DNA from: Heterobilharzia americana
Lineage: Eukaryota > Platyhelminthes > Trematoda > Strigeidida > Schistosomatidae
Reading direction: 5' to 3'
Assembly (NCBI GenBank): GCA_944470555.2
Contig: OX104127.1
Location: 137,782,786-137,846,785, forward strand
Length of the DNA: 64,000 bases
Shown: one piece after another, positions 1 to 10,968 of the stretch
Layout of the letters: each line of letters begins with the position of its first letter
Position numbering within the stretch: position 1 is the first letter of the stretch
The notes under the pieces: generated by a model
Told to the model about the DNA's origin: nothing
What the model saw: the letters and a program-made list of their open reading frames with translations, nothing else
The model's database searches: none
Program-made: the position numbers and the translations under genes

Positions 1-1625
1 AAACTAAGCAACTTATTTTCTTATCAAAATATTTCATATGTATGATAACAGCTGTTATCCACACAATTACCATTACAAAATGATACATGCAAAGCTGATG
101 ATTTGGCCTAGATTATTGAAACATAAAGATAATCACTGAGACTAAATTCAATTTACTTATTTGTCAAACATCTTTTACAGTGTACACTAAGGACATCACT
201 CACTTTTATGAAAGCAACTTTAAAGCAAGTCACTTGCATTGTCTGTATGTGTTTCGTTACAATAGATAAATCATTGATAAAGAAACTAGTTTGCCCTTGG
301 TTTAAAAAAAAAATAAATTATACATCTAAATAAAACTGAGAAATAGAAAAAGATGAATTTGCACAAACTACCATGGGAATTTGTTTTGACTCTAGCAATT
401 TCAATAAACATAGATACAGGTGAGCACTGAATGTGAACTGTCTTGCATCGATTGTCTTTTCTTTACAAGATAAAAACAGAAACATTGAATTCGTTCAAAT
501 GTTATCAAGAATTAATTATTATTATGAAAGGGACTTCCTGTTCTCTATCAGACAATTTTAGTTTTATTCACTTCAATTTGGATGATTTTATTTTGCTTGT
601 TTTCTTTTTTTTTTATTTGTGCAACTCCATGTTCATACTTTCTACTCACTTTATAACTACGTCATATTGAGGTGTATATACATGAAGTCTCCATTACTCG
701 TAGACAAATTCAGAGCATCACGAAGATGATAGTGATGAGAAACCTTGAAAGATGAACAAGTTAACTATTTGTTCAAGGTTATTATTGTTCAAACATCATT
801 AGCGTGAACGCAGGAATGTGATAGTTTTTGATATTTCGAACCTTGTTCTTGGGGCTCGGTTCTTGCTGGTCAGTTTTCTGTTGCAGTGAGAAAGCAAATC
901 TATTCTCATTTCTTGCTCTTAGCTCTTATGAGATGAAGGTTTTTGTGGGTTGGTAATTATAATTTGTAAATTGAAATAGTTAATTAGGGAGCTACGGGTT
1001 GCTGGGAAGATTAGGAATCTTTCATAACTCCTGTCTGTATAGATGCAAGATAGTCGAAAAAGGAATATGGGAATTATCGGAAAAGTAAAAGTAGACAGTC
1101 TGGATCTAGTTACCAATGAAGAGTTAGTAAATAATGCAGATGTATCAAAAAGAAAGATATAGTGAATGGTAAATAAAGGGATGGTAAACAGCAAAAAGTC
1201 GAGACTTTTTGAAAGTAGATAGTCGAGAATTTTTTATCTAAAATAAAGCTAAAAGGATTTGTTTATGGTAAATAGTGGTGTACAGAATCAACGCCTCTAC
1301 CCATTTAGGATTTGTTGTCCGAATGCACTTTTACTCATATTTATTCTTCAAATTAGACCAAGGTGCTGATAATGTACTCAAAAAATATAGTTATTTGATT
1401 TTTCCAAACCAGGAGAGCGAAGTTTTAAGTTCTACGAGAAGTTTGATATTGATACAGTCATCATAAACATAAAATTGAAAGAGACTCTGATTAGAATATT
1501 TTCTTATCGACCAGTCTTTTGAAAACCAGTTTAACTGAGTGGTAAAAACACTGAAAAATTGAAGCAACGAGCAAATTTAAAGTCAGTGGAAAACTTGGGT
1601 ACCCTGGCAGAATTCAATTTCATAT
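1..1625. other. AT-rich non-coding DNA, nothing recognised
   Basis: Short open frames occur on both strands, but none shows a recognisable domain or repeat homology elsewhere in the window. I see no gene here. Confidence 0.6.
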
Positions 1626-2225
1626 TAAATTATCACTGCTCACAATCACATCAATGTAATCATACTACTTTCGATATCCGATTTTTATAGCCCTGTCATC
1701 TCATATTATTTGTTTCTATTGTTGGTAAAGTTTTCCATATCTCTGATATAGGTGTTGCTTCATTCCTATTACATGTGTTGTGTTCACCTACGTACTTGAC
1801 CTCACAATCATTACATGGAATTCGACAGATTACATTATTTTGCTCAGTTGGATTGATGGTATCCCTAAGCCAGTTAACAAGCTTATCTCTGAGTGAATTT
1901 GTTGGTTTAAATGGCACCCTAATTCCAGATTTTTTGAAAATCCCACATAAAATTTCTGACGTATCTTCCTTATAGGGTAACACAATGGAGGCTGTGAACT
2001 ACTTTCTACTCGTTTTACTTTTATTATTTCGTTTCCTCTGTACATATTTTTTGATTAACTGTAGAGGATACTTATTAACTATTAGCACTTCTTATATGTG
2101 TTAGTTCCTGGTTTAGGTCATTACACTGACTAGTAAGTTTTCTAGCTCTGTAATTTAGACATTTGACTAAACCTGCCTTAATTGACATTGGATGAGATGA
2201 CCTGAAGTTCATATAATCACTACGA
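1626..2225 (-). pseudogene. Penelope-like element fragment: RT thumb, linker and deleted GIY-YIG endonuclease
   Basis: Read on the minus strand, 2225-2050 gives the degraded segment after the reverse-transcriptase palm (thumb). About 1983-1790 gives the linker (FKPTNSLRDKLVNWLRD) and the start of the GIY-YIG domain (IPCNDCEVKYVG). The same protein segment recurs at 8568-8801. Immediately after KYVG the frame jumps to the C-terminal endonuclease tail (NTCNRNEATPISEIWKTLP), so most of the GIY-YIG domain has been deleted in frame. The rest of the element upstream of the thumb is missing. PLEs are retroelements whose single ORF joins an RT to a GIY-YIG nuclease. This copy cannot make a functional enzyme because of its truncation, deletion and frameshifts. 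The family assignment is secure; exact limits are approximate. Confidence 0.82.
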
Positions 2226-2261
2226 GGCCAAGTGCATAGGTGAACCTAGCCGATCGGGGTC

Positions 2262-2586
2262 AGTTAGAATTGCCGAATATAGGAATTTAGCTAAATATAG
2301 AATGATAGACCCGAATGAGAAAACTCGGCTATTGCAATGCACGCATTAACACACAACCGCACAATAGGGTGGGACAAAGCCATTGTACTTAAGTCCAAGA
2401 GAGAGATTGACTGTTCGTCGAATCTACACTCAACACATGTAATAGGAATGAAGCAACACCTATATCAGAGATATGGAAAACTTTACCAACAATAGAAACA
2501 AATAATATGGGATGACAGGGCTATAAAAATCGGATATCGAAAGTAGTGTGATTACATTGATGTGATTGTGAGAAGTGATAATTTAT
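2262..2586 (+). pseudogene. PLE 3' segment, plus orientation
   Basis: This piece starts around the sequence aattgccgaatataggaa and runs through the endonuclease tail (NTCNRNEAT and following residues in the plus frame) to the 3' flank. It corresponds to 56517-56822 (+) and to the reverse complement of 8147-8560. It is the outward-facing partner of the minus-strand copy at 1626-2225. A weaker stretch resembling the PLE 3' flank (aagtaaataatactgta) continues to about 2640. Non-functional fragment. Confidence 0.7.
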
Positions 2587-2640
2587 GCTGGGAATGTCAT
2601 CAAGTAAATAATACTGTATCACTGTGCCCTATATGTCAAA

Positions 2641-3199
2641 TAAACAAATCTATTACTGATATAAAGTCGTTCCAACCCCTAAGTATTTCTTGATCAGATC
2701 TCGTCTGTTGATACATAAAAATATAAATATTTGAGTCAACGGATCATTCAGTTGCTGCTTCCTTTCCTTTCACCAAACTTGGTTCTGTTTGCTTAGAACT
2801 GATAAGAAATCAAGTCTTATCCGACAGCCTTTGATGTTCAAAACAAACAACCATGTGTTTACATGAGTGTTAAACATAAGCATAGCATTTTGAATTGAAG
2901 TCTTCTCAGTGATCTTGTGCTTTTTCATGCAGCAGGCAATCAAACCAAACAATCAATGTCAATATAAGACGAGGCATTGGTGTGTGATGGTTCAAGTTCC
3001 CACACCTCATACCTGCACAACAACCAGTAACAAAGTGGTAAGTTAAAAGATGAAAGAAGAGAAGAAAATCCTTCAAAAACAGCAGACAGTGCTAAAAGAG
3101 AGGAAGAAAGGGTGAGAAAATGCTGAATTTAGTATAGCGGTTAGGATGAAGTGTGGATATATCTGCACCACTGAGATCGATCCTATGTTATGTCACCTA
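2641..3199. other. Non-coding, nothing recognised
   Basis: No coding similarity or recognisable repeat apart from general AT-richness. A 60-codon antisense frame at 2770-2952 has no features of a real protein. Confidence 0.5.
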
Positions 3200-4310
3200 A
3201 AGTCTCAAATCACTGCTTTGTTATTCCACGAACCCCAATCTGGTAGTGTGCATCGCTTTACATGGCCCAGACCAGCAATCGAGGACTTTGTGTAGCAATA
3301 CCATATTTTAGTTTGGCCACCCCGAGACTTTTACCAGCCTGGATCTACCTCAGATGATATTGCGCGATCTGGCATATGTGACTAGGCATGCTTAACACAT
3401 GTCCCAGACATGTGAGTTGATAAAAGTTCACAACTCTATTTACTGACTTTCCTCTATCCCGCTAAAACTATACCCCTGACTTCTGCATTACTCGCGTAGT
3501 GACACCATAACATGGCTTGTTTTATGAAGTCAACGGCGGTCAATCACCCGAAACACTTCATACCCTCTACTTTTGTTGGTCATGTTTCGTAGTCGTGCAG
3601 TAGGACAGAGTTAACTGCAGCACAGCACACTCGACCCTTACTAGGTAATAGGATATTTTGGGAGCACAATAAATTTTGAAGTCAGTGAAAGAGAATTGAT
3701 CCTTTTTTCATTCGTGTAGAGGTTTCGTCGCACACTGACCCATCAGAAGTGATCTGACTTATTAGGTAACTGAAGTGTTTAAGGCATTCAGCCACTTCAC
3801 GCTCCACTGTTGGCCAGGACACCAGCCTTAGAACAATGGCTTGCATTTGGGTGATGAGTAACGCATCCCAAGCATTCTCAATTACTAAATAAAATGTCTA
3901 GCGAACTCTGAATCTTGTTAACATCACCTAACAAGACAATGTCATCTGCGTACTTTAGATCTGCTAAAGAGTCTTTTGTGAAGAGATCAATCTCTGTGTC
4001 GCCAGACGATGAGAGGGAGACCCCCACAAATACATCTACGGTACTTGTGAATAAGAATGCAGTTAGCAGACATCCTTGATGGATAGCATCTTATGTATAC
4101 AGGTCAACTCACAACTCACCGTAGGTTTTAACATGTCCACAGGTGTTCGAGTAAAGAGCCTTTAAAAGAGTGTTTTACTTATTCGGTACGTGCTTCAATG
4201 AGAGAATATGCTATAAGATCTCTTGGTCAAAACCTATTACGTGAGGCTTAATCATGCAACCTGGCTGCCCAAACTTCGGTAGATGTAGCGGTATCCACTG
4301 GTCGGAAGTC
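3200..4310 (-). pseudogene. Degenerate non-LTR retrotransposon (CR1/Perere-like LINE), RT to 3' end
   Basis: The minus-strand translation, with frameshifts, shows in order: a QGCLLTAFLF box (equivalent to RQGCPLSPFLF, around 4070); SLADLKYADDIVLLGDVNK, with the YADD catalytic motif at 3935-3964; the region equivalent to KGRVYCAAV (around 3630); and a C-terminal tail resembling GWKKARGGQTKTW...HVGRCRLPGWG (3240-3340, read as SRGGQTKIW and GHVKRCTLPDWG). The order matches a family of S. mansoni LINEs known to me from their conserved C-termini. A second relic is at 27575-28350 on the other strand. The 5' half (endonuclease) is absent, as expected for truncation at insertion. Stops and frameshifts throughout make it inactive. 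Confidence 0.82.
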
Positions 4311-6124
4311 AGCTTTCTAAACCAAGTAGCCGCAACTCATTGTATTTAGTGTAACTGACATCCTCTTTCCAAAAGTTTATCCTTAGTTTATTCTTAAATA
4401 CCGATCGAAATCTGTAGATCAGATCTGCTGTGTGTCCACTAGGCCAAGTTATATCTTGCGCAAGTGCACTTCATTTGATTCAAGATATTGGGAGTTAATC
4501 GATAGCGAGTTGTGGATAAAGGTTTCTCGTTTGCTAACAATCAAGAAAGACGTATTGTTGTTAGCAAGTACCAAACCTACGTCTGGGATCTTATCGGGAT
4601 GGTTTTTACAAATATCTACAGTCGCATTACTATAAGACTAGGTATCTGTTTATGTGCCAGAAAGATACTAAGAAGCGATTTTATACGTGAACTATGTTAC
4701 CTTTGTATTTTAATAACATTTTCTAATGTGATTCAGTCTAACTAAAATGATAAGTAGTCGTTATAAAAAGAGGGAGAGAATGCGAATCGAAAGCAAGTCA
4801 AATCTTAACTCGTTTACAGTATTTCATACTTGCGCCAGTTTCTACTTCCTAAATCATGGACAAACTCAATGTTAAGTGAGGTTTTAGATCTGAAGCTTGG
4901 CAATCTTCCGACAACTCATGGTGTTTGTTTTCTATAGAACTTATCCAAAATATAGGAAACTGTTTACAGTTGGGTTGATCATTTTTTAGGGCAAAAAATG
5001 TTTTTTTCGATTGTTCTATTTTTGAAGAGATTACTACTTGAGATTTAACTCGTTAGAATACTGAGTTTAACCGAAAAATGACTTTTGCACCATTTCACTT
5101 TAGTAAGCAAATTAGCATTTCTTGGTGAATTGTGAATTGAGAACTGCTGCAAGTAATTACGCTAACGGTAAATATACCAAAGGGTAAACAAAACAATTTG
5201 CATTAATTTAAATGTAGGCTGGTAAGTGAAATATTCCTATAACTAAGGTTAAACAGAAATGTTTTTGACCCGATTACTATTCGAAATAGCAGAAGCAAAA
5301 CTTCTCTGGTAACCTGTTCAGCAGTAGTACTCTTTGGTTTTTAATGGGAAGTTGCATAATTTAACAAGCACTCATTGAAAAATCATCAGAAGGAGCAAGT
5401 AGTAACGAAACTGTTTTCTGCATGATCTCAGTACTTTATTATTCCTATTCACTTGAACAGAGATATACATTCATATCTTGGCAGAATCGATTCTAGTTCA
5501 ATCCACTGGCACTCAGATTATCAAAACTTATTCAAAAACCTCTAATACCCGTATGGATTGAAACTAATCGATGACATATACTTCCTAAACGTGAAATTTA
5601 TTAGCAAGAACTGTAAGAGGCTGGAGCAAGACAAAAACCATGCACAAGTCTGTCAGCGGTGTGTTCAATGCACTTCAGTTTAAAAAATAAACTTGCCACT
5701 TGGGAAAATTACACTTCTAACATAAATTTACAACCTGAAATTATTATTCAAGTCAAATTACAGTTAACACTTTGATTTCAGGTATATATTCAGAGAGACA
5801 AATGATTACGAAGGCCAGCAGTTATACATTGAGCGTGCAAAGCCACAGGAATGAAGATTAAGGTAATTTTGTTAATTAGAGTTTATAGTTATCTGCTTTT
5901 TACAAACGATAAGAACACGCTTTTTATACTCATGAATATTGTGCTCTTTAATTTACTAAAGATGTAGATGACATTCGATATTCTCATAGTCAGAGTAATC
6001 AGTAGTACGAAAAACAAGCCATTTAAATTTCTTAAACGGAACGTTATACGAAACTTATGATTTCGATGGGAAAGTGAAAGAGTAAGCTAGAAAACAGTTG
6101 CCTAATATTTCCCGAATTCCTCTG
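4311..6124. other. Non-coding, nothing recognised
   Basis: No domain, tRNA-like box or cross-matching repeat was noticed. Short frames at 4432-4745 lack recognisable features. Confidence 0.5.
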
Positions 6125-7625
6125 ACTATTATAATTATATTATTATTTCTCCCTTGGATTCCCAGTGGAACATAGGGCTGCAGTAGCTCGTCTCCATTCC
6201 ACTCTGTTCTCTGCGGTCTTCTCGACCTCGCCTCACGACTGCCCACAGGCTTTCATTTCTTCATCACACCATCTCCTCCATGTCAGTCTAGTCTCGGACG
6301 CCCAACTCGTCGTTTCCCATTTGGATTCCACTCGAGGGCCTGGACTAGCTCGTCATGTCCTAAATCGATCTCAGTGTACGTCTTATCCATCTCCACTTTC
6401 TTCTTCATATTTGCTGGACGATAGGTTCTTGGTTGGTTCGTTACCAGCCGGAGTGACTTTATTGTTGCTTATTCTTATCATTCTGGCCATCTGATCTTCA
6501 GTGTCAGTATCGAGTGAGTGTAGACGGCAGCTGTTGATGTGATATATATCTGTAGTTTGTTGGAAATGCTTTTGGTGACGCGCTGCCAAGTCTCTCAACC
6601 ATCACATAGAAGCACTGACATGACTGAATTATTGTTGAAATTCCGGATGTTGTTCACGCTTTATGCTGAGTGCGGGAGATCTTCACACTGGTTTCAGGTT
6701 AATGAAGGCCTGACTTGCTGTCTTTCCGATCCTGACTGGCTTTGACGTCCTCATCTGTGCCGTCACTGTAGTTGGTAGGATGCTGCTCAACGTAGGTGGG
6801 TGAAAGAGACTACTTCCTTTAAGTTCCTCCCGTTGATGGTGATTGGAGATTGTTGTTGTTGTTGTTTGTTGGGTAACTTCAACACCGCTGTCTTCTCTAC
6901 ATTCACTTGAAGTCTCGTCTTCGCTGCCCTGCCTAGCCTCTTCTGTCAACTTGTTGGTTTTTGCCTGTATATCTTCGAGTTTGTGCGACAAGACACTAGG
7001 CACAACTCATCATGGTTGGCGAAATCCAAATCTCGTAGGGTCTTTTCATCGGTTCAGCCAGCGTATGTTTCTCTTCTTGCTGCTCACAGTTTGTGGTATG
7101 ATCCAGTCTAGTCGACCATAATGAGGAATATCATGGGTGATAGTGGGCGACAACCTTGTCTTACTCCTGCCTTCACTTCAAAAGCATCACTGAGCTTCCC
7201 ATTGTGAATTACTTGGCTGGCATGTGGCGTCTTCATATAGTTGTTGAATGAGGTTGGTAAAGATTTGTGGAACCAAAACCGTAGTGTTGAAGCAACTGCC
7301 AAATTAATTCTCGGTCGACGCTGCCGAAGGTCTTTTCAAAATCGATGAAGCTGAGATAGAGTGGAGAGTTGACTGCAATTCCACGTTCTGTTCTATGATG
7401 ATGCTTAGCGAAGCGTTGCAATTTGATCCCTACATGATTTGTTCTTCTTGAAGCCAGCCAACCATTCTGTTGCGGTCTTAATTTTGAATCCAGCGCATTG
7501 TTTATTCTCTCCTGGATGATGTGGCATAATATTTTCCTTGGGGTGGACAGTGACAGGAGCATGATTCCTCACCAGTTCTTGAAAAGGCCTAGGTCTTCCT
7601 TCTTTGGGAGTAATTCCTCTGACTA
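6125..7625 (-). pseudogene. RTE-type LINE, 5'-truncated and frameshifted
   Basis: On the minus strand the RT starts near 7620 (VHPKENIMPHH; in another frame KILCHIIQERINNALDSKL), followed by LYLSFIDFEKTFGSVDRELI (RT motif A, about 7355-7300). Next are VIHNGKLSDAFEVKAGVRQG (7215-7160), the catalytic segment DLDFANHDELCL (about 7037-7000), HKLEDIQAKTNKLTEEARQ and VRIGKTASQAFINLKPV. The end is the RTE C-terminus equivalent to ALEWNPNGKRRVGRPRLTWR (6350-6260), followed by VEWRRATAALCS. The 3' end carries an (A)TAA-type simple repeat tail (6125-6155), typical of RTE elements. Frameshifts between blocks make it a pseudogene. Copy 2 (40150-41665) and fragments at 28765 and 33855 are from the same family. 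The catalytic box has two extra residues; see findings. Confidence 0.87.
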
Positions 7626-8146
7626 CAACGTAAAAATAAGAAACAGTGGATCTGTAATTTCTGATACCTCCTTCCCACAAAGGATGTGAAACAATATATG
7701 ACCGTTTCCCTGAATCTTTTACAACAAATGGCTTTTTCAAGCCATTGTATATTATGTAAGGCACAATTCTGAATAACTAAGGCTGTATATAGTTAATATA
7801 GTAGTACTGGGTTGCAGTCATTTCGTCTTACGCTTCTCACTGTACCTATGAAATTTATCCACTTGCTGCAAACTTCTATTCAACAAAGCTGTTCTCAATA
7901 AGGTCTTTGATAAGGAAACCAGAAAAACCAGACTACCCTGACAAGATGAGCCGACCCAGAAGTCATGAGTTCTATGTAAGTTAGGCCAGCATAGAGTAAA
8001 ATTTACGATTATTTGTGACAGAAACTTATAATAGAACATATTGGATATTTTTCATATGTAGCTGACATTTTTTGCAGCTATTTTTTGGTTATCGGAACAC
8101 TTGAAGCGATGACTGTTAACTTGGTTATTTTGAAACAGGAATCAAC
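7626..8146. other. Non-coding, nothing recognised
   Basis: Lies between the RTE 5' truncation point and the left PLE arm. Nothing was identified. Confidence 0.5.
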
Positions 8147-9220
8147 CTCCATTTGTATTGATTTATTAGATTTATTACCCAGCGTAACAGTATTGTTTAC
8201 TGGATTACGTTTCGGACATAACTTATTGTCCATAGTCATATCAAGATAACTACACAACTTTGAGATATCCTTTATATAGTCCTAATTTTTCTCGTCTCTT
8301 TGTGAGGTGGGCAGTAAGATTTTCCATATATTCGGAACAGGTGCTGAGTCATTCCTGTTGCATGTGTTAAGTGTTGATTCGATAAACAAATTTAGTTATC
8401 AATCTCTCCCTTTACCGTGTTATGTTAGTTTTAAATTTTTCACCCTGTCCCATCTTATTGTGTAGTTGTGTGTAGTCGCATGCATAGCGCTTAGCTTTTT
8501 TCGAAATTCCTTACCTTACTAGGATCTACCAATTTTGACCTAGCTAAGTTTTTGTTTCTGATCCTGGTCAACTACTTTGACCTATGTATTTGACCTCGCA
8601 ATCGTTGCAAGGGATTCGGTAAACTAAGTTATTCTGCTTAATTGGGTCAGTAGGATCTTTTAACCTACAAAGCCTATTTCGAAGTGAGTTTGTAGGTTTA
8701 AATGCCACTCTAATCCCAGCCTTATTGAAAATTCTATGTAGTGTTTTTGAGGTACCTTCCTTGTATGGTAATACTTTGGAGGTTTTGAGTTCTCGATACA
8801 CAGTATTGATGCTAATATTATTAACATCATTATCAACATCATTATTACTGTTATTGTTGCTATTATTACTACTATTTATAACTTTGTTACTGATATTTTT
8901 CTTACAATTCCTAAGGAGCTAATCAATTAATTTGGTAGGGTAATTGTTGATGATTAAGGAGTCTTAAGTGTATCTGGTTTCTTGTTTTAGATCTTCTGTT
9001 TTACTTGTAAGTTTTTGGCTCTGTTACTTAAATACTTTACTAAGCCAACTTCAACTGACACAGGGTGAGACAATTTGAAGTCTAAGTAACGGTTTGAATG
9101 TGAAGGTTTTCTGTAGACACTAGTGTCTAAACTCCCATCTTGTTTCCGTCTAATTCGACAACCCAACATCTCTAATTCTCCTTCACTATTTTCTAATTCA
9201 TAGGTTAATTGGATTGCGTA
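8147..9220 (-). pseudogene. Penelope-like element: RT thumb, linker and GIY-YIG start
   Basis: Minus-strand reading gives the post-palm RT segment LENSEGELEMLGCRIRRKQD followed by SLDTSVYRKPSHSNRYLDFK and VGLVKYLSNRAKNL (9200-8990). It then gives the linker MYRELKTSKVLPYKEGTSKT...FKPTNSLRNRLCRLKDPTDP and the GIY-YIG N-terminus YRIPCNDCEVKYIGQSS (8801-8568). Towards 8147 comes the endonuclease tail and the 3' flank. The phrases VYRKPSH/RYLDF and CNDCEVKYIGQ are hallmark PLE positions. The RT palm with its catalytic aspartates is missing, so the copy is 5'-truncated. A TTA-rich insertion lies around 8820-8890. Coding identity is better kept here than in most PLE copies of the window, but the copy is still non-functional. 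Confidence 0.87.
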
Positions 9221-9437
9221 CAACAAGAATGACTCAGCACCTGTTCCGAATATATGGAAAATCTTACTGCCCACCTCACAAAGAGACGAGAAAAATTAGG
9301 ACTATATAAAGGATATCTCAAAGTTGTGTAGTTATCTTGATATGACTATGGACAATAAGTTATGTCCGAAACGTAATCCAGTAAACAATACTGTTACGCT
9401 GGGTGATAAATCTAATAAACCAATAAGAATGGAATTA
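8147..9437. repeat. Inverted repeat of PLE 3' ends (arms 8147-8360 and 9221-9437)
   Basis: The arms, about 214 bases, are reverse complements with a single mismatch noticed over the inner 180 bases or so; the outermost 30 are a little less alike. The left arm is the true 3' end of the minus-strand PLE. The right arm is a plus-strand PLE 3' segment abutting the truncated RT. An open frame within the right arm (YLDMTMDNKLCPKRNPVNN, 9324 onward) resembles YLDMIVSNIFCLKRHTLNN encoded at 21614-21898, so the arm may be partly coding in the parent element. Confidence 0.88.
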
Positions 9438-9774
9438 CATTCTACCACAGTGCACAAGTTTTACTCTTATATTAAGGAATTAACTTCCTTCTTATATTTA
9501 GTGAGAGTGGAAACAGTAGGGAATACGTAAAACTACTCTCAATTGGATATTTAAATGAATTTCATCACTGATCTTGAATGATTAGTGATATTTTAAATGC
9601 AATCAAAAATCTGTCGATAATATCTAAGGGGATATTTCGTAAAACTACAAGGAATGAAACTGTATACTATCATTTTATGATGTGTTGTTTCATGCTTTTC
9701 TAGGGTTTTGTGGTTTCTCGAAGTGGAATTGGTCAGGAGCCAATCACATTAGGCTACGACTTGGCAATAATTAT
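9438..9774. other. Non-coding, nothing recognised
   Basis: No cross-matching repeat was noticed beyond the end of the PLE arm. Confidence 0.45.
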
Positions 9775-9970
9775 CAGTTTGACTATCTGAGATAGCCGTG
9801 GTTTGGCAGACATTTATTGATACTAGGTAGTGATTAAAGGTGAAATGAAAACCTGCAGCACGCCAGGATTCGAATCAGCAACCACCAGATTTCTGACTAC
9901 TACTAAGTGAGCTAAGAGACTTGACATTTACCTGAGCACCATAATGTCAAATTTTGATCCCAATTCCAAC
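9775..9970 (-). repeat. tRNA-derived SINE, family C
   Basis: Contains the reverse complement of tRNA-like Pol III boxes: an A-box-like tctcttagctcactta and a B-box-like tgattcgaatcctgg (minus strand). The distal part ctatctgagatagccgtggt matches the ends of copies at 54573-54795, 54885-55025 and 49213-49408. In the copy, the body gtgattaaaggtgaaatgaa is slightly diverged. Confidence 0.7.
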
Positions 9971-10849
9971 TACTGAATTTTGACATTTGAACAAAAAGAG
10001 GATATCTTTAAAGTTGAACAATGAATCTTTAAGCCGAACTCACTCACCAAACTGTTCAATTTTAGTTTCTAAACTCCAATTCTTACAAAAAAGAGACAAA
10101 TATTTGTGATACTTATTTCATACAGCTAACTGCCTGCAAATCGAGTAAATTTTACATTATTTTACTAGTGATATGACTTATGAAGCTTTTTAGAGCTTCT
10201 GTATTCTAGAGCAGCAGCAAACAACTCCCTTGTTTCTTATTGGCCATTTCAAGGTCATTTTAGATTTTTTTCTACAATGGCAGAATCATGTACTTCTACG
10301 GAGATGCATGTTTTATGATTACTACAGTGTGACACGGGAATTATTCATTTGCTTAATTCTTATTCGTCTAGCCATTTTTATACGTGTGTATCTACCGGTA
10401 AACGTTTGTACGTAGTTTAATCTTGTAATACATTTCCTTTTGTCTGACTCCGTTGTACTTTTCTGGAGAATCGAGTGACTATAAAGGGTGATATCTATAG
10501 ATTACAACTCATAGGTACTTACCAGAGTTTTGAGTGATATTGGAAAGCAAACAGAAGAGCATGGTCTACTCAAACCCAAGGAAAACATTCTGTTTGTGAA
10601 TAACTGTGGTAGATATCAAACCTTATGTTATTTTACGAGCTGATAAAGCCAGAAAAAGGTCAATGTGAATGTAGAGGTGCATCTTGATAAAATTTCACGT
10701 TTATTTTAAGCTGTTCCAAGGTGTTGCTGCCTACTTTATTCATGTCGAAAGTTCATTATAATTCATACTGAATTCCATTTTTGGTTTTTTTTATTAGGAA
10801 AAAGCATCATCTGTTACGTTACATTTCACGCACAGCTTAATGTTCATAG
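9971..10849. other. Non-coding, nothing recognised
   Basis: Nothing recognised. A 61-codon open frame at 10230-10415 has no features supporting a protein. Confidence 0.45.
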
Positions 10850-10968
10850 GCATAACAAGAAAACTCCTTAACTTTGAGATATGGCTATTGTATAGATACT
10901 TTCACATGACTATGAATAATAAATTGTTCCCAAAACATTATCCAGTAATAATAAAATTTCACTGAATT
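10850..10968 (+). repeat. Isolated PLE 3'-flank remnant
   Basis: Matches, with divergence, the segment at 9300-9400: aactttgagatat, catgactatgaataataa, aaaacattatccagtaa. No PLE coding sequence lies next to it, so it is a solo or heavily truncated copy. Confidence 0.6.

Larger units (their letters stand above)
1626..2586. repeat. Inverted repeat of PLE 3' ends (arms 1626-1780 and 2431-2586)
   Basis: The left arm is the reverse complement of the right arm, with about three mismatches over roughly 150 bases by eye. The arms hold the C-terminal endonuclease tail and 3' flank of a PLE. The segment between them is about 650 bases and carries the rest of the minus-strand copy plus the start of a plus-strand copy. 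The same architecture occurs at 8147-9437 and 55253-56822. Confidence 0.85.

Noticed and set aside
8725..8922. Leu-rich hydrophobic ORF that looks like a signal or membrane peptide
   Set aside because: It is antisense to the PLE linker and its hydrophobic stretch comes from a TTA-type simple repeat.
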